A stretch of DNA of 64,000 nucleotides from Vibrio sp. SCSIO 43135 (GTDB lineage Bacteria; Pseudomonadota; Gammaproteobacteria; Enterobacterales; Vibrionaceae). Shown piece by piece: positions 27,973 to 36,618 of this stretch; positions within the stretch are counted from its first letter, which is position 1; the number at the start of each line of letters is the position of its first letter. A program made the translations under genes and the position numbers. The notes beneath the pieces are model-generated. The model saw only the letters and a program-made list of their open reading frames with translations, was not told where the DNA came from and made no database searches. The stretch covers positions 124,001 to 188,000 of the forward strand of contig NZ_CP071859.1 of NCBI RefSeq assembly GCF_023716665.1, given 5' to 3'.

Positions 27973-28983
27973 ATGAAGTATTTAGTTACCGGTTCTGCTG
28001 GTTTTATAGGCAGTGCGGTCGTAGATAGACTAGTCTCTTGTGGGCATGACGTCGTTGGTGTAGATAACTTAAACGATTATTATGATGTTGAATTAAAGAA
28101 AGCACGCCTTGAGCGAATTAAACATCCCAAATTTCGCTTCTCTGAGCTAGATATCTGTAATAGTGAGCATGTCGCAAACATATTTGAAGTGGAGCAGTTC
28201 GATAGAGTTATCCATTTGGCCGCTCAAGCCGGTGTCCGCTATTCGATAGAAAATCCACATTCTTATGCAAACTCAAACTTATTAGGCCATCTAAATATTC
28301 TCGAAGGGTGTCGTCATAATATGGTTGGACACCTTGTCTATGCCTCTTCTAGCTCTGTCTATGGTTTGAACACAAAGACTCCATTTTCGACATCTGATTC
28401 TGTTGATCATCCCGTCTCACTATATGCTGCTACGAAGAAGTCAAATGAGCTCATGGCACACACCTATTCACATTTGTACAATATTCCTACTACAGGCTTA
28501 AGGTTCTTTACTGTTTATGGAGCTTGGGGACGTCCTGATATGGCTCCTTTCATTTTTACAAATAAGATTCTCAAAGGAGAGACTATAGATGTCAACAATG
28601 ATGGAGATATGTGGCGAGACTTTACGCATATAGATGATATTGTCGAAGGTGTTATACGTATTGCCGATGTTGTTCCAACAAGGAATCACAATTGGCAAGT
28701 TGAAAGTGGTTCCCCTGCAAGCAGTTCTGCTCCTTACGCTATTTACAATTTGGGGCACGGTTCACCTATTAATTTGATGGACTTCGTGAAAGCAATTGAA
28801 GATGAATTAGGCATTGAAGCATCGAAAAACTTCCGAAAGATGCAGCCTGGTGATGTTTATCAAACGTATGCAGATACTAGCGATCTTTTTGAGGCAACAG
28901 GATATAAACCAAAAGTAGGTATCGAAGAAGGTGTTAAAGATTTTGTTCGTTGGTACAAAGGCTATTATAAATATGCAAACTAA
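27973..28983 (+). CDS. UDP-glucuronate 4-epimerase family protein
   Basis: 336-residue extended short-chain dehydrogenase. NAD motif GSAGFIG at 7-13, catalytic pair Y151-x3-K155, and the block HLAAQAGVRYSIENP typical of UDP-glucuronate 4-epimerases (Gla/CapI/LpsL type). It would convert UDP-GlcA to UDP-GalA. The donor UDP-GlcA can come from ugd at 45939-47108. It is preceded by a 194-base gap with a possible -10 (TATAAT near 27842), so it may also have its own promoter. GAAGGAATG is the ribosome binding site. Confidence 0.9.
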   Translation: MKYLVTGSAGFIGSAVVDRLVSCGHDVVGVDNLNDYYDVELKKARLERIKHPKFRFSELDICNSEHVANIFEVEQFDRVIHLAAQAGVRYSIENPHSYANSNLLGHLNILEGCRHNMVGHLVYASSSSVYGLNTKTPFSTSDSVDHPVSLYAATKKSNELMAHTYSHLYNIPTTGLRFFTVYGAWGRPDMAPFIFTNKILKGETIDVNNDGDMWRDFTHIDDIVEGVIRIADVVPTRNHNWQVESGSPASSSAPYAIYNLGHGSPINLMDFVKAIEDELGIEASKNFRKMQPGDVYQTYADTSDLFEATGYKPKVGIEEGVKDFVRWYKGYYKYAN

Positions 28984-29030
28984 CTTTACATTAAAATTTT
29001 ATCTTCATCCTATTTTATTGAGGGAAAATA

Positions 29031-29930
29031 GTGACTATTGTCTTTCTTAATGATAAGTCTGAATATAACTTTAACTATCGTGCTGGCATAATTAATGAAC
29101 TTATTGAAAATAAGATTGACTTTGAAAGTGTTGGCTTTTTCGATGGGTTCTTGGGAATGGTTAAGTATGTATACTTAGTTTTATTCTCTAAGCGATACTT
29201 CATCTCCTCCAACATTAAAAGTAATATTATCTTCATGCTTTTCTTTTGGCGGAAAGGCACGGTTATTGTAAATGGGATGGGAAGAAAACGCACATCTCAA
29301 TTATTTAGATTTGTACTGAAATTTCTTTTTAAGATAAACGGAAGGAAAAATATAGTTTTTCAAAACTACGCGGACTATAGATATTTCAACTTTTTATCTA
29401 ATAGAAAGCATCACTGGGTACCTGGCTCTGGTGGGACTATGCGGACTCTTGGCAAAGAAGAGAATATTGTAATCGTATCCAGAGATAGCAAGATTCCCCT
29501 CATTTCTAAATCAATATCTATAGCTTTTGAGCTTGTAGATGGGGATAGCGAAGTGATTTTTGTTGGCTGCTCAAAGCATGTCATTGATAGGGCATTTGGA
29601 TGTGTTGGCGGACGAGGTGTCGGATTTTTACCACAAGATACAATTTTTGGGCACGGTTATAAATTCTTTCAACCTTCAGGCTACGGTGAAGGGGTTCCTC
29701 ATACATTGGTTGACGCAATTTGCTCAGGGATGAAAATATATATCTATAAAAATGATTATATTAAGTTTGGCTTATATAAGCTAGGCTTTACATATTCAAC
29801 TATTACTGGCGGGATTTTACAACTACATTATAATGATAATCAAAAAAAATACTTAAGCGAGCATGTCATTAGTTTGAAGTATTTGGAATTTGTGGATGGT
29901 TTTAATCTAATGGACTTCGATGCTCGATAA
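29031..29930 (+). CDS. Putative glycosyltransferase (GT4-like, divergent)
   Basis: 299 residues with GTG start after TTGAGGG. The C-terminal GYGEGVPHTLVDAICSG resembles the GT4 E-x7-E region, with Glu to Asp in the second place, and IVIVSRDSKIPLI looks like the start of the donor domain. NGMGRKRTS in the N-terminal half may bind acceptor. It is the last gene of the + strand island; probably an O-unit transferase. Confidence 0.72.
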   Translation: MTIVFLNDKSEYNFNYRAGIINELIENKIDFESVGFFDGFLGMVKYVYLVLFSKRYFISSNIKSNIIFMLFFWRKGTVIVNGMGRKRTSQLFRFVLKFLFKINGRKNIVFQNYADYRYFNFLSNRKHHWVPGSGGTMRTLGKEENIVIVSRDSKIPLISKSISIAFELVDGDSEVIFVGCSKHVIDRAFGCVGGRGVGFLPQDTIFGHGYKFFQPSGYGEGVPHTLVDAICSGMKIYIYKNDYIKFGLYKLGFTYSTITGGILQLHYNDNQKKYLSEHVISLKYLEFVDGFNLMDFDAR

Positions 29931-29960
29931 AATTTTTCAAGAAAGGTACTCTATCTAGAT

Positions 29961-29992
29961 AGAAGGTGGGATATTATACATATCCACCTTCT
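29961..29992. terminator. Strong hairpin after O-antigen operon
   Basis: AGAAGGTGG, one bulged G, ATAT, loop TATAC, then ATATCCACCTTCT: 13 paired bases. There is no T-run on either side, so termination might need Rho, or the hairpin may protect the mRNA 3' end. Confidence 0.55.
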
Positions 29993-30062
29993 ATACAGGT
30001 ATTATTATCCAGCATCAGTTTAATTGGTTATATTGTTTTTACTAATAGCGGATAATAAACCA

Positions 30063-30089
30063 TTTATATTTAGTGCCACTAAATATAAA
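30063..30089. repeat. Perfect 11-bp inverted repeat
   Basis: TTTATATTTAG, loop TGCCA, CTAAATATAAA. It lies between the convergent ends of the O-antigen operon and the initiating transferase. Terminator, protein site or cruciform are all possible; no T-run follows. Confidence 0.5.
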
Positions 30090-30139
30090 CTGAGTTATGC
30101 TAGATAACGTTAATCTATTTCCCCTCAACTTAACAGGCA

Positions 30140-31375
30140 CTACTTTGCTCCGAATCCAGTAAGCATGGTTTTAATTGTTTTTATTACAATATTCATATCT
30201 AGCCAAAATGAAAGATGTTTTATATAGTATAGGTCATGTGCTAGTTTTTCTCTTGTTGAATCAGTGTCATCAGCATAACCTTGTACTGTTTGAGCCCATC
30301 CCGTAATCCCAGGCTTAACCATATGACGATAGCCATAAAATGAAATCTCTTGCTCAAATTTCTTTACGAAGCTTTCTTGTTCAGGACGAGGACCAATTAA
30401 AGCCATTTCACCTTTAAGTACATTGAAAAATTGAGGGAGCTCGTCAATACGGACCTTTCTAATGAATTTCCCTACTCTTGTTATTCGGTCTTTTTCTTCA
30501 GTAGCAAACTTATCAGTGTCACTACATTTCTTAATTGTCATACTTCTGAATTTGTAAATTTTAAATGTTTTACCAGATTGCCCCACTCTTTCTTGGGTGA
30601 ATATTGCTGGGCCTGGGTTTTCTATTTTTATTAGGCATGCAGTTATAGCCATAACTGGCAAAGTTATTGGTAAAGTTATTATAATTATTGCTGATTCCCA
30701 CACCCTCTTCAATGAAAAATAAATAGGGTTAGGGTTTAGGGTTCCAATTGCATTTTCTGATATATGGCTAGTTTGAACCTTTCCTTCAACCATTTCTCGA
30801 ATACTTTCTGAGTGAAATACGGGAATATTATTTATGCTGCAATCAGCCACAAACTTTGAGTCTTCTGAGCTTAACTCTTTATGTAAGTCAACGACGAGCC
30901 CTGATTGAATTGAAGAGATCTCTCTGTTTGAACCTAAAGGTGTTACTTCGATGCTTTTGTTTTCTTTGAATATAGTAATATCAAAATTTTCAATAGCGGA
31001 TAGTTTAAGTTTTTTATAGCGCCTTCTCATCATGCTACTTATATACAACCAAACAAAACTTGCAAAGAAGCCATGGATTAAGATAGATCTTGAATACTCT
31101 ATTCTGGTTAGTGCTATTAATCCAGTGAGAATAGCAAACATTGTTAGTAATACAGGTAAAATATAATACTTCCTTTCCACCAATAGATATTTACTTATTT
31201 GTGGTAGAGTACTAGCGGTTGCGATATATGTCAGAAATACGCTTAGGGTGCTGTATGTTATAGTATCAGGAGCCGACCAAAGGTTATATCCTGACGTCAG
31301 ATTTAAATAGCCAGCAATCAGTATTAGACCTAGGCCATGGCTGATTGCGGAGTTTGATAAGATTTGTTTTTTCAC
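30140..31375 (-). CDS. Initiating undecaprenyl-phosphate sugar-1-phosphate transferase
   Basis: 411 residues of the bacterial sugar transferase family (WbaP/WcaJ/PglC type), which starts O-unit synthesis by moving a sugar phosphate onto undecaprenyl phosphate. The N-terminal half has four or five membrane helices; the catalytic core begins near residue 225 with a re-entrant helix and carries PGPAIFTQERVGQ, YKFRSM, IDELPQFFNVLKGEM, IGPRPE and KPGITGWAQ. It reads opposite to the O-antigen operon it serves and is followed by pssA. The sugar (Glc, Gal or a deoxy sugar) is not known. Confidence 0.92.
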   Translation of the reverse strand: MKKQILSNSAISHGLGLILIAGYLNLTSGYNLWSAPDTITYSTLSVFLTYIATASTLPQISKYLLVERKYYILPVLLTMFAILTGLIALTRIEYSRSILIHGFFASFVWLYISSMMRRRYKKLKLSAIENFDITIFKENKSIEVTPLGSNREISSIQSGLVVDLHKELSSEDSKFVADCSINNIPVFHSESIREMVEGKVQTSHISENAIGTLNPNPIYFSLKRVWESAIIIITLPITLPVMAITACLIKIENPGPAIFTQERVGQSGKTFKIYKFRSMTIKKCSDTDKFATEEKDRITRVGKFIRKVRIDELPQFFNVLKGEMALIGPRPEQESFVKKFEQEISFYGYRHMVKPGITGWAQTVQGYADDTDSTREKLAHDLYYIKHLSFWLDMNIVIKTIKTMLTGFGAK

Positions 31376-31423
31376 AGTAATTTATTTCTATCGTAAATTA
31401 GTCTAAGTCATTTCTATTCAGCT

Positions 31424-32764
31424 TTACAAAATGTGCTTCAATACTCGATCTGCCTTTACTCGAGATATCTTACGTAGCAACTTTTGAGCCTCGTCTGGGT
31501 AGTCTTCCACTTTTTCTAACTGCTTGTAAGTGCAAAGCTGAAGTGTATTCTGAAGAATGTTTTCGACCTCTTGCTCGAATTGTTCAGTTAGGTGCCCATA
31601 GTTATCCTGAATTAGCAATGCGTTTTCAAGATCTAGCTTCCAAGCTCTTGGATTAATATTATTACCCGTAAGCAGCATGTACCGCTTATCTACCCATATC
31701 CCTTTTAGATGGAAGCTATTTTGCTCATGTTTCCAAATGCGAAGAGTAAGCTTGCGACTTGCAATACTCGCCTCATTCGCTTTAGCAAACTGACGGAGGT
31801 TCTTTTCATACAGATAAGGAACACCACCAATTGTCTTAAATTCCTCTTCTGGAGAAATATAGAAATCATTAGCAGTTTTATCACCGACAACAATAGTGAC
31901 CTGTACGCCACGTTTGATTGCTTTTTTTACTTCTTTCGCGACACTACGAGGAAAATTAAAGTATGGAGTGCAAATAAAGATTTCGTCTTTTGCTTGAGCA
32001 AGTAAGGTGTTGATACCTTGGTTTAGTTTATTTCGCTTTCCCCCGACTCCAACAAAAGGAGTAACAGCAACTTGGTCGGGGGCAACATCTTGGGGCGTAA
32101 ACACGTAACTCGCCTTAGAAAGTGAGGCCCTTAGTTGCCTAATTTGAGTCTTTATTTCTTTGGTATTGGGTTGATTACCTAGAGCTAAATCATTAACTGC
32201 GGGGTGTGCGATCATCTCTGACTGTATAAAGTTAACCATGCTATCGGCAAGAGCTTTGTTGTTCAGTACATGGTATCGATCAAAGCGATAACGATCTTGA
32301 TACTGCAGATAAATGTTGTTTAAGCTAGCGCCACTGTAGATGACTTGCTCATCGATAATGAAACCTTTTAGGTGTAATACACCAAAAACCTCTCGGCCGC
32401 GAACCGGGATACCAAACACTTGGACTTTGTGCTCATATTTGTTAGCAAAGTCCTTGTACATCGCAGAATTGGTTTCTCCTGGCTCTGCGCCAATTAGGCC
32501 TCGTTGTGCTCTGTGCCAATCGACGCAAACGCAAATATCTAATCCAGGATTACGCTGTTTGGCTTCGTAAAGCTCAGTTAGGATCTCTCGACCTGCTTCA
32601 TCATTTTCTAAGTAAAGGGCTACTAAGTAGATTCGACTGCTAGCTTGACGAATAGCTTCTATTAAACGCGTCCGAAAGTCTTTGGCAGAATAGAGTGTCT
32701 CAAATTGAGCAGGGTCTTGAGCCAAAGTAGGAAGTTGAGCGAATAGATTCCTAGGTGTCATCAT
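31424..32764 (-). CDS. pssA: CDP-diacylglycerol--serine O-phosphatidyltransferase
   Basis: Makes phosphatidylserine, the precursor of phosphatidylethanolamine. The 446 residues are of the phospholipase D type, like E. coli PssA, with two HxKx4D motifs: HLKGFIID near 129 and HLKGIWVD near 342, each followed by Asn-containing GASLN or TGNNIN. The protein is peripheral, without membrane helices. It lies between the initiating sugar transferase and birA, all on the - strand. Confidence 0.95.
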   Translation of the reverse strand: MMTPRNLFAQLPTLAQDPAQFETLYSAKDFRTRLIEAIRQASSRIYLVALYLENDEAGREILTELYEAKQRNPGLDICVCVDWHRAQRGLIGAEPGETNSAMYKDFANKYEHKVQVFGIPVRGREVFGVLHLKGFIIDEQVIYSGASLNNIYLQYQDRYRFDRYHVLNNKALADSMVNFIQSEMIAHPAVNDLALGNQPNTKEIKTQIRQLRASLSKASYVFTPQDVAPDQVAVTPFVGVGGKRNKLNQGINTLLAQAKDEIFICTPYFNFPRSVAKEVKKAIKRGVQVTIVVGDKTANDFYISPEEEFKTIGGVPYLYEKNLRQFAKANEASIASRKLTLRIWKHEQNSFHLKGIWVDKRYMLLTGNNINPRAWKLDLENALLIQDNYGHLTEQFEQEVENILQNTLQLCTYKQLEKVEDYPDEAQKLLRKISRVKADRVLKHIL

Positions 32765-32873
32765 GCGAAAAGTGTAGCCTTTACTTAAATTTGGACAGGG
32801 ATATTAGCAAAATGTGTAGGGACTTCCTAGCGACCGCGTCGAGTTCTTAATAGTAACTTGGGAACGTAGATTA

Positions 32874-33836
32874 TTAAGTGCTAGGGCGCAGGCTAATCTC
32901 ACCACCGATATAGGTCTCAATTCCTTGTTCCGTTTCCAATAGAACTGCGCCTTGTTCGTTGATTCCCCGAGCTATACCCGAAACCTCTCTAGGGCCCATA
33001 ATCAGTTTGATAGGCCTTCCTATAAAATTATCAAGTCTATTCCAGCGTTCTACAAAACCAGACATTCCCCGCAACTCATAATCTGCCAGAGAGTTTTTCA
33101 GTGTAGTTATCATCGTGACGGCAAGTTGATTGCGATCTACCTCTTGACTCGCTGCCACTTCTGATAAGCTGGCCCAAGGCTGAGTAATGCCTTCCGTAGC
33201 GTCTGACATCATCAGGTTCATTCCCATACCGATGACTAAATGGGCCGCAGCCCCGGCTTGCCCTGACATTTCGACGAGAATACCGGCAAGCTTGCGATCT
33301 TGGTAGTAAAGGTCGTTAGGCCACTTTAGCTTAACCCCGTTCAGCCCCATTTCTTCGAGTGCTTCAACAATAGCAACGCCCACTACTAGGCTGAGTCCCA
33401 TCGCGGCTGCCATACCGGCATCTAATCGCCAATACATCGATAGATATAAGTTCGCACCAAATGGTGAAATCCATTCACGGCCCCGCCGTCCACGTCCTTT
33501 TTCTTGGTATTCTGCTAAGCAAGTACTGCCTGACTCCAAGCTGTCTACTCTATCAAGCAGGTATTGGTTAGTTGAATCAATGATCGGGATGAGTTCCACT
33601 GGGCTAGATAAGGATTGATTCAATACATTTTGGTCGAGTAACTGCATTGGCTTTGCCAACTGGTAGCCTTTCCCTTGAACTCGGAAGACATCAACTCCCC
33701 AGCCTTGAATACCTTTGATATGTTTGCTGATTGCAGCCCTGGAGACATTTAGTTGCTCACCAAGTTCTTCACCAGAATGAAAGCCACCCTGAGAAAGCGT
33801 TTTTAATATAGCTAGCTTAACAGTGTGCTCTTTCAA
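32874..33836 (-). CDS. birA: Biotin--protein ligase and biotin operon repressor
   Basis: Activates biotin and attaches it to the acetyl-CoA carboxylase carrier protein; also represses bio genes. In 320 residues the N-terminal winged helix-turn-helix is at about 18-45, the biotinyl-AMP loop is GRGRRGR at 114-120, and LKWPNDLYY holds the conserved Lys. Its start overlaps the murB stop by four bases, the usual murB-birA order. Confidence 0.96.
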   Translation of the reverse strand: MKEHTVKLAILKTLSQGGFHSGEELGEQLNVSRAAISKHIKGIQGWGVDVFRVQGKGYQLAKPMQLLDQNVLNQSLSSPVELIPIIDSTNQYLLDRVDSLESGSTCLAEYQEKGRGRRGREWISPFGANLYLSMYWRLDAGMAAAMGLSLVVGVAIVEALEEMGLNGVKLKWPNDLYYQDRKLAGILVEMSGQAGAAAHLVIGMGMNLMMSDATEGITQPWASLSEVAASQEVDRNQLAVTMITTLKNSLADYELRGMSGFVERWNRLDNFIGRPIKLIMGPREVSGIARGINEQGAVLLETEQGIETYIGGEISLRPST

Positions 33837-34879
33837 AATGCTTTTCCTATGATTGCACTTAGGCTCGTTTCTTCTTTACTACCCATAAAACGTACTTCAT
33901 GCTCTAGCTCGATGTTGTAGCGGTGAAATACTTCGTTACGTATTTTAGCTGCTAACTTTACGACATCTTCAGCTTTGGCGTTGTTGCGATTAACTAAGAC
34001 CAAGGCTTGATTCGGGTGAACTTGTGCACCGCCGACCATCGTACCTTTAAGGTTGCACTGGTCAATTAGCCAACCGGCAGCGACTTTCATGCCGTCATCC
34101 ACACTATAGGCTACGATGTTAGGATGCTTCTGTTTAAGTTGCTCATAATGTTGGTGAGAAATAACTGGGTTCTTGAAAAAGCTCCCTGCATTGCCAGTAA
34201 TAGTGGGGTCGGGCAGTTTCTCCATGCGAATACTGCAGACTCGTTCAAAAACTTGTTTGGCTGTTGCTGTATCAGAGCTTAGATCTTTCAATGGGCCATA
34301 TTCTACTTTTGCCCGCCAGCTTTTTGGCAATACCAAACCGATTGCGGTGATAATAGCTTTTTGGTGCAGTTCACGTTTGAAGATAGAGTCTCTATATCCA
34401 AACTGACATTCACTCACCGTCAGTCTTTTCTCTTCGAATGTGTCTAGGCAAAGAATATCCACATACTCACATACGTTTCTTAGTTCAACGCCGTAGGCCC
34501 CGATATTTTGTATGGGAGCGCTGCCTGCACAGCCCGGAATCAATGCAAGGTTCTCCAGCCCGAAATAGCCTTGGTTGACACTCCACTCAACTAATGATGG
34601 CCAATCTTCACCGCCAGCAATGTGGAGGTGCCAGTTGGTATCTGACTCTGTGACGCTCTTCCCCACTAGGTTGTTGATGATGACAACACCATGGAAAGTG
34701 TCAGTAAACAGTATGTTGCTGCCTTTTCCTAGCATCAGTTTTGGTAGTTTACTCCAAGCGCTATTTTGGTAGATGGCTTTGATATCATTAATAGAGTTGG
34801 CTTCAACCAAGAAATCACAGAGCTGAGAGATACCAAAGGTGTGATAGGGCTTGAGGTCGGCATTGGCTAAAATTTGCAT
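33833..34879 (-). CDS. murB: UDP-N-acetylenolpyruvoylglucosamine reductase
   Basis: Flavoprotein that reduces UDP-GlcNAc-enolpyruvate to UDP-MurNAc in peptidoglycan synthesis. 348 residues, the long type I form as in E. coli. FAD-site segment MLGKGSNILFTD near 50, IPGCAGSAPIQNIGAYGVEL near 114-133, and the catalytic Ser in GNAGSFFKNPV are visible. It is divergent from the GNAT gene with 59 bases between. Confidence 0.96.
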   Translation of the reverse strand: MQILANADLKPYHTFGISQLCDFLVEANSINDIKAIYQNSAWSKLPKLMLGKGSNILFTDTFHGVVIINNLVGKSVTESDTNWHLHIAGGEDWPSLVEWSVNQGYFGLENLALIPGCAGSAPIQNIGAYGVELRNVCEYVDILCLDTFEEKRLTVSECQFGYRDSIFKRELHQKAIITAIGLVLPKSWRAKVEYGPLKDLSSDTATAKQVFERVCSIRMEKLPDPTITGNAGSFFKNPVISHQHYEQLKQKHPNIVAYSVDDGMKVAAGWLIDQCNLKGTMVGGAQVHPNQALVLVNRNNAKAEDVVKLAAKIRNEVFHRYNIELEHEVRFMGSKEETSLSAIIGKAF

Positions 34880-34938
34880 AAGTTTTGTGGGGTAATCTAA
34901 ACTGCGCCCATTCTAACCTAAATTAAGGGCTGGTGATA

Positions 34939-35379
34939 ATGAGTACGTTGAAGGTAGAGGTCTTAGACCCTATAAAGCTACCTCTTGTCTCTCGATTGTA
35001 CAAAGCGCATTACTCTTCGGGCAAAGCTAAGAAAGACGAGTTGACCATTGTCGGTTACGTAGAATCGGAGATAGTGGCAGTAGTACGTTTTCGGGTGATT
35101 GAACATTATCGACTACTTACGGGAATGCTGGTTTCACCTAAATATCGAGGTCAAGGCTTTGGTCATGACCTGATGCGCTATTGTGTGCAAGCTGGGGAGA
35201 GTCTCACGAGCAATGATTATTGTTTTGCTTATCCTCATCTTGAAGGCTTTTATTCTCAGCATGGATTTGTGACTATTGATGAATCTAAACTACCTGCATC
35301 GTTGCGTGGTTTATACGGCAGATATAGTCGAAACAAGCAGCTCGTTCCTATGCAATATTTCAAAACGCCTCTTACTTAA
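34939..35379 (+). CDS. GNAT family N-acetyltransferase
   Basis: 146 residues from ATG 34939 (a GTG two codons earlier is possible). The acetyl-CoA loop is VSPKYRGQGFGHDLM, matching the R/Q-x-x-G-x-G/A pattern of GNAT enzymes. The substrate is unknown. It stands alone between the divergent murB and the regulator gene. Confidence 0.85.
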   Translation: MSTLKVEVLDPIKLPLVSRLYKAHYSSGKAKKDELTIVGYVESEIVAVVRFRVIEHYRLLTGMLVSPKYRGQGFGHDLMRYCVQAGESLTSNDYCFAYPHLEGFYSQHGFVTIDESKLPASLRGLYGRYSRNKQLVPMQYFKTPLT

Positions 35380-35444
35380 GGGTAAAGCATTTGCTTTATA
35401 AACGGCTTGAATCATAATGCCACTATGGGCAGGAGAGGGAAGTC

Positions 35445-36059
35445 ATGAAAAACACTCAAAAAATATTGCAGCTGATCAAGGTCAACGGAGCGACCACAGC
35501 AAAAATGCTGGCCGAACAGTTGGGTGTGACGACAATGGGCGCTCGGCAACATCTTCAAAACTTAGAAGATGAAGGTCTGCTGGTGTTTGAAGATATTAAA
35601 GTTAAGGTTGGTCGCCCAACGCGGCATTGGTCTCTCACCCCGAGAGGGCACGCACAGTTTTCTGATCATCATGCTGAATTGACCGTACAAGTTATTGATG
35701 CTGTGGAGAAATTGTTTGGAGCTGATGGTGTTCAAAAAGTAGCTGAAGAGCGTGAGCGCAATACACTGCTGCACTATCAGCGAGAGCTAGAAGGGTATAA
35801 AGGGCTTGAAAGCAAACTGTCAAAACTGGTAGAGCTAAGGCGCAAGGAAGGCTATATGGCTGAGTTAGAAGTGACTGATAAGGGGTTTGTTCTCGTAGAG
35901 AACCATTGTCCTATCAGTAAGGCTGCAGCACACTGCTCGAGTTTATGCCAATCAGAGCTAAATGTGTTTAGGCAACTGTTGGGAGGAAACGTGGCTGTGA
36001 CACGTTCAGAGCATATTATTCAAGGCCAGCGTCGTTGTGCTTATCTAATCCTTCCCTAG
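35445..36059 (+). CDS. Winged-helix regulator with Fe-S-type Cys cluster (SufR-like)
   Basis: 204 residues. The DNA-binding winged helix is at about 15-65 (TAKMLAEQLGVTTMGARQHL). The C-terminal half holds C155, C164, C168 and C198, spaced C-x8-C-x3-C-x29-C, which resembles the iron-sulfur-binding pattern of SufR-type DeoR/ArsR regulators. It likely senses redox state or iron-sulfur status, as inference. No suf or isc genes are in the window, so the target is unknown. AGGAGAGGG precedes the ATG. Confidence 0.78.
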   Translation: MKNTQKILQLIKVNGATTAKMLAEQLGVTTMGARQHLQNLEDEGLLVFEDIKVKVGRPTRHWSLTPRGHAQFSDHHAELTVQVIDAVEKLFGADGVQKVAEERERNTLLHYQRELEGYKGLESKLSKLVELRRKEGYMAELEVTDKGFVLVENHCPISKAAAHCSSLCQSELNVFRQLLGGNVAVTRSEHIIQGQRRCAYLILP

Positions 36060-36167
36060 TCCTATATTGTCTCGTTTTTAAGACGACGCATTGCTAACCG
36101 TTTTAATTGTTTAAACTCGCCTATTATTACTTCAGGATGTTCTTTCTAAGGACAAGCTGGAGGCAGT

Positions 36168-36503
36168 ATGAATACCCCACTAGTTAACCAAACCCTTCCG
36201 TCCTTTGATGACTTAATGGAACTCGCCTTACATCACCCGGAAGCTTTCGACCAACTTAAGCACGATATGTGTGAAGAGATGATTTTATCAGCATCGGAGC
36301 AAATGCAAGATAGACTATGGGCTCAGCAAAGCCATATAGATAGAGTCATTTCCCATTGCAAAAACCCCAACCACGCCAATATGGCACTAATGCGTGAACT
36401 TGTGCTGCAAATATCTAAGTTTCAGTTAGCCTTGGATGGTCAAAAAAGTACGCAAGTGAAAGAGCAGAAAGCACAAGTTATCCCCTTAGACGATTGGCGT
36501 TGA
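36168..36503 (+). CDS. DUF3135-like small protein
   Basis: 111 residues, soluble, mostly helical and acidic, with LPSFDDLMELALHHPEAFDQ at the N-terminus, as I recall for the DUF3135 family of marine gammaproteobacteria. The function is unknown. GGAGGCAGT just before the ATG is a strong ribosome binding site. It lies between the Fe-S regulator and wzz; no operon link is clear. Confidence 0.75.
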   Translation: MNTPLVNQTLPSFDDLMELALHHPEAFDQLKHDMCEEMILSASEQMQDRLWAQQSHIDRVISHCKNPNHANMALMRELVLQISKFQLALDGQKSTQVKEQKAQVIPLDDWR

Positions 36504-36618
36504 GCGATAAAGCTCTATTTCAAAGGTATTAATGTTTTCGGCTATGACTCTGTGGTAGACTCGCGCGGCAGAACTACTAACTCAAAAATTTTTAGTTGCC
36601 CAGTATCAAGGAGCCCGT

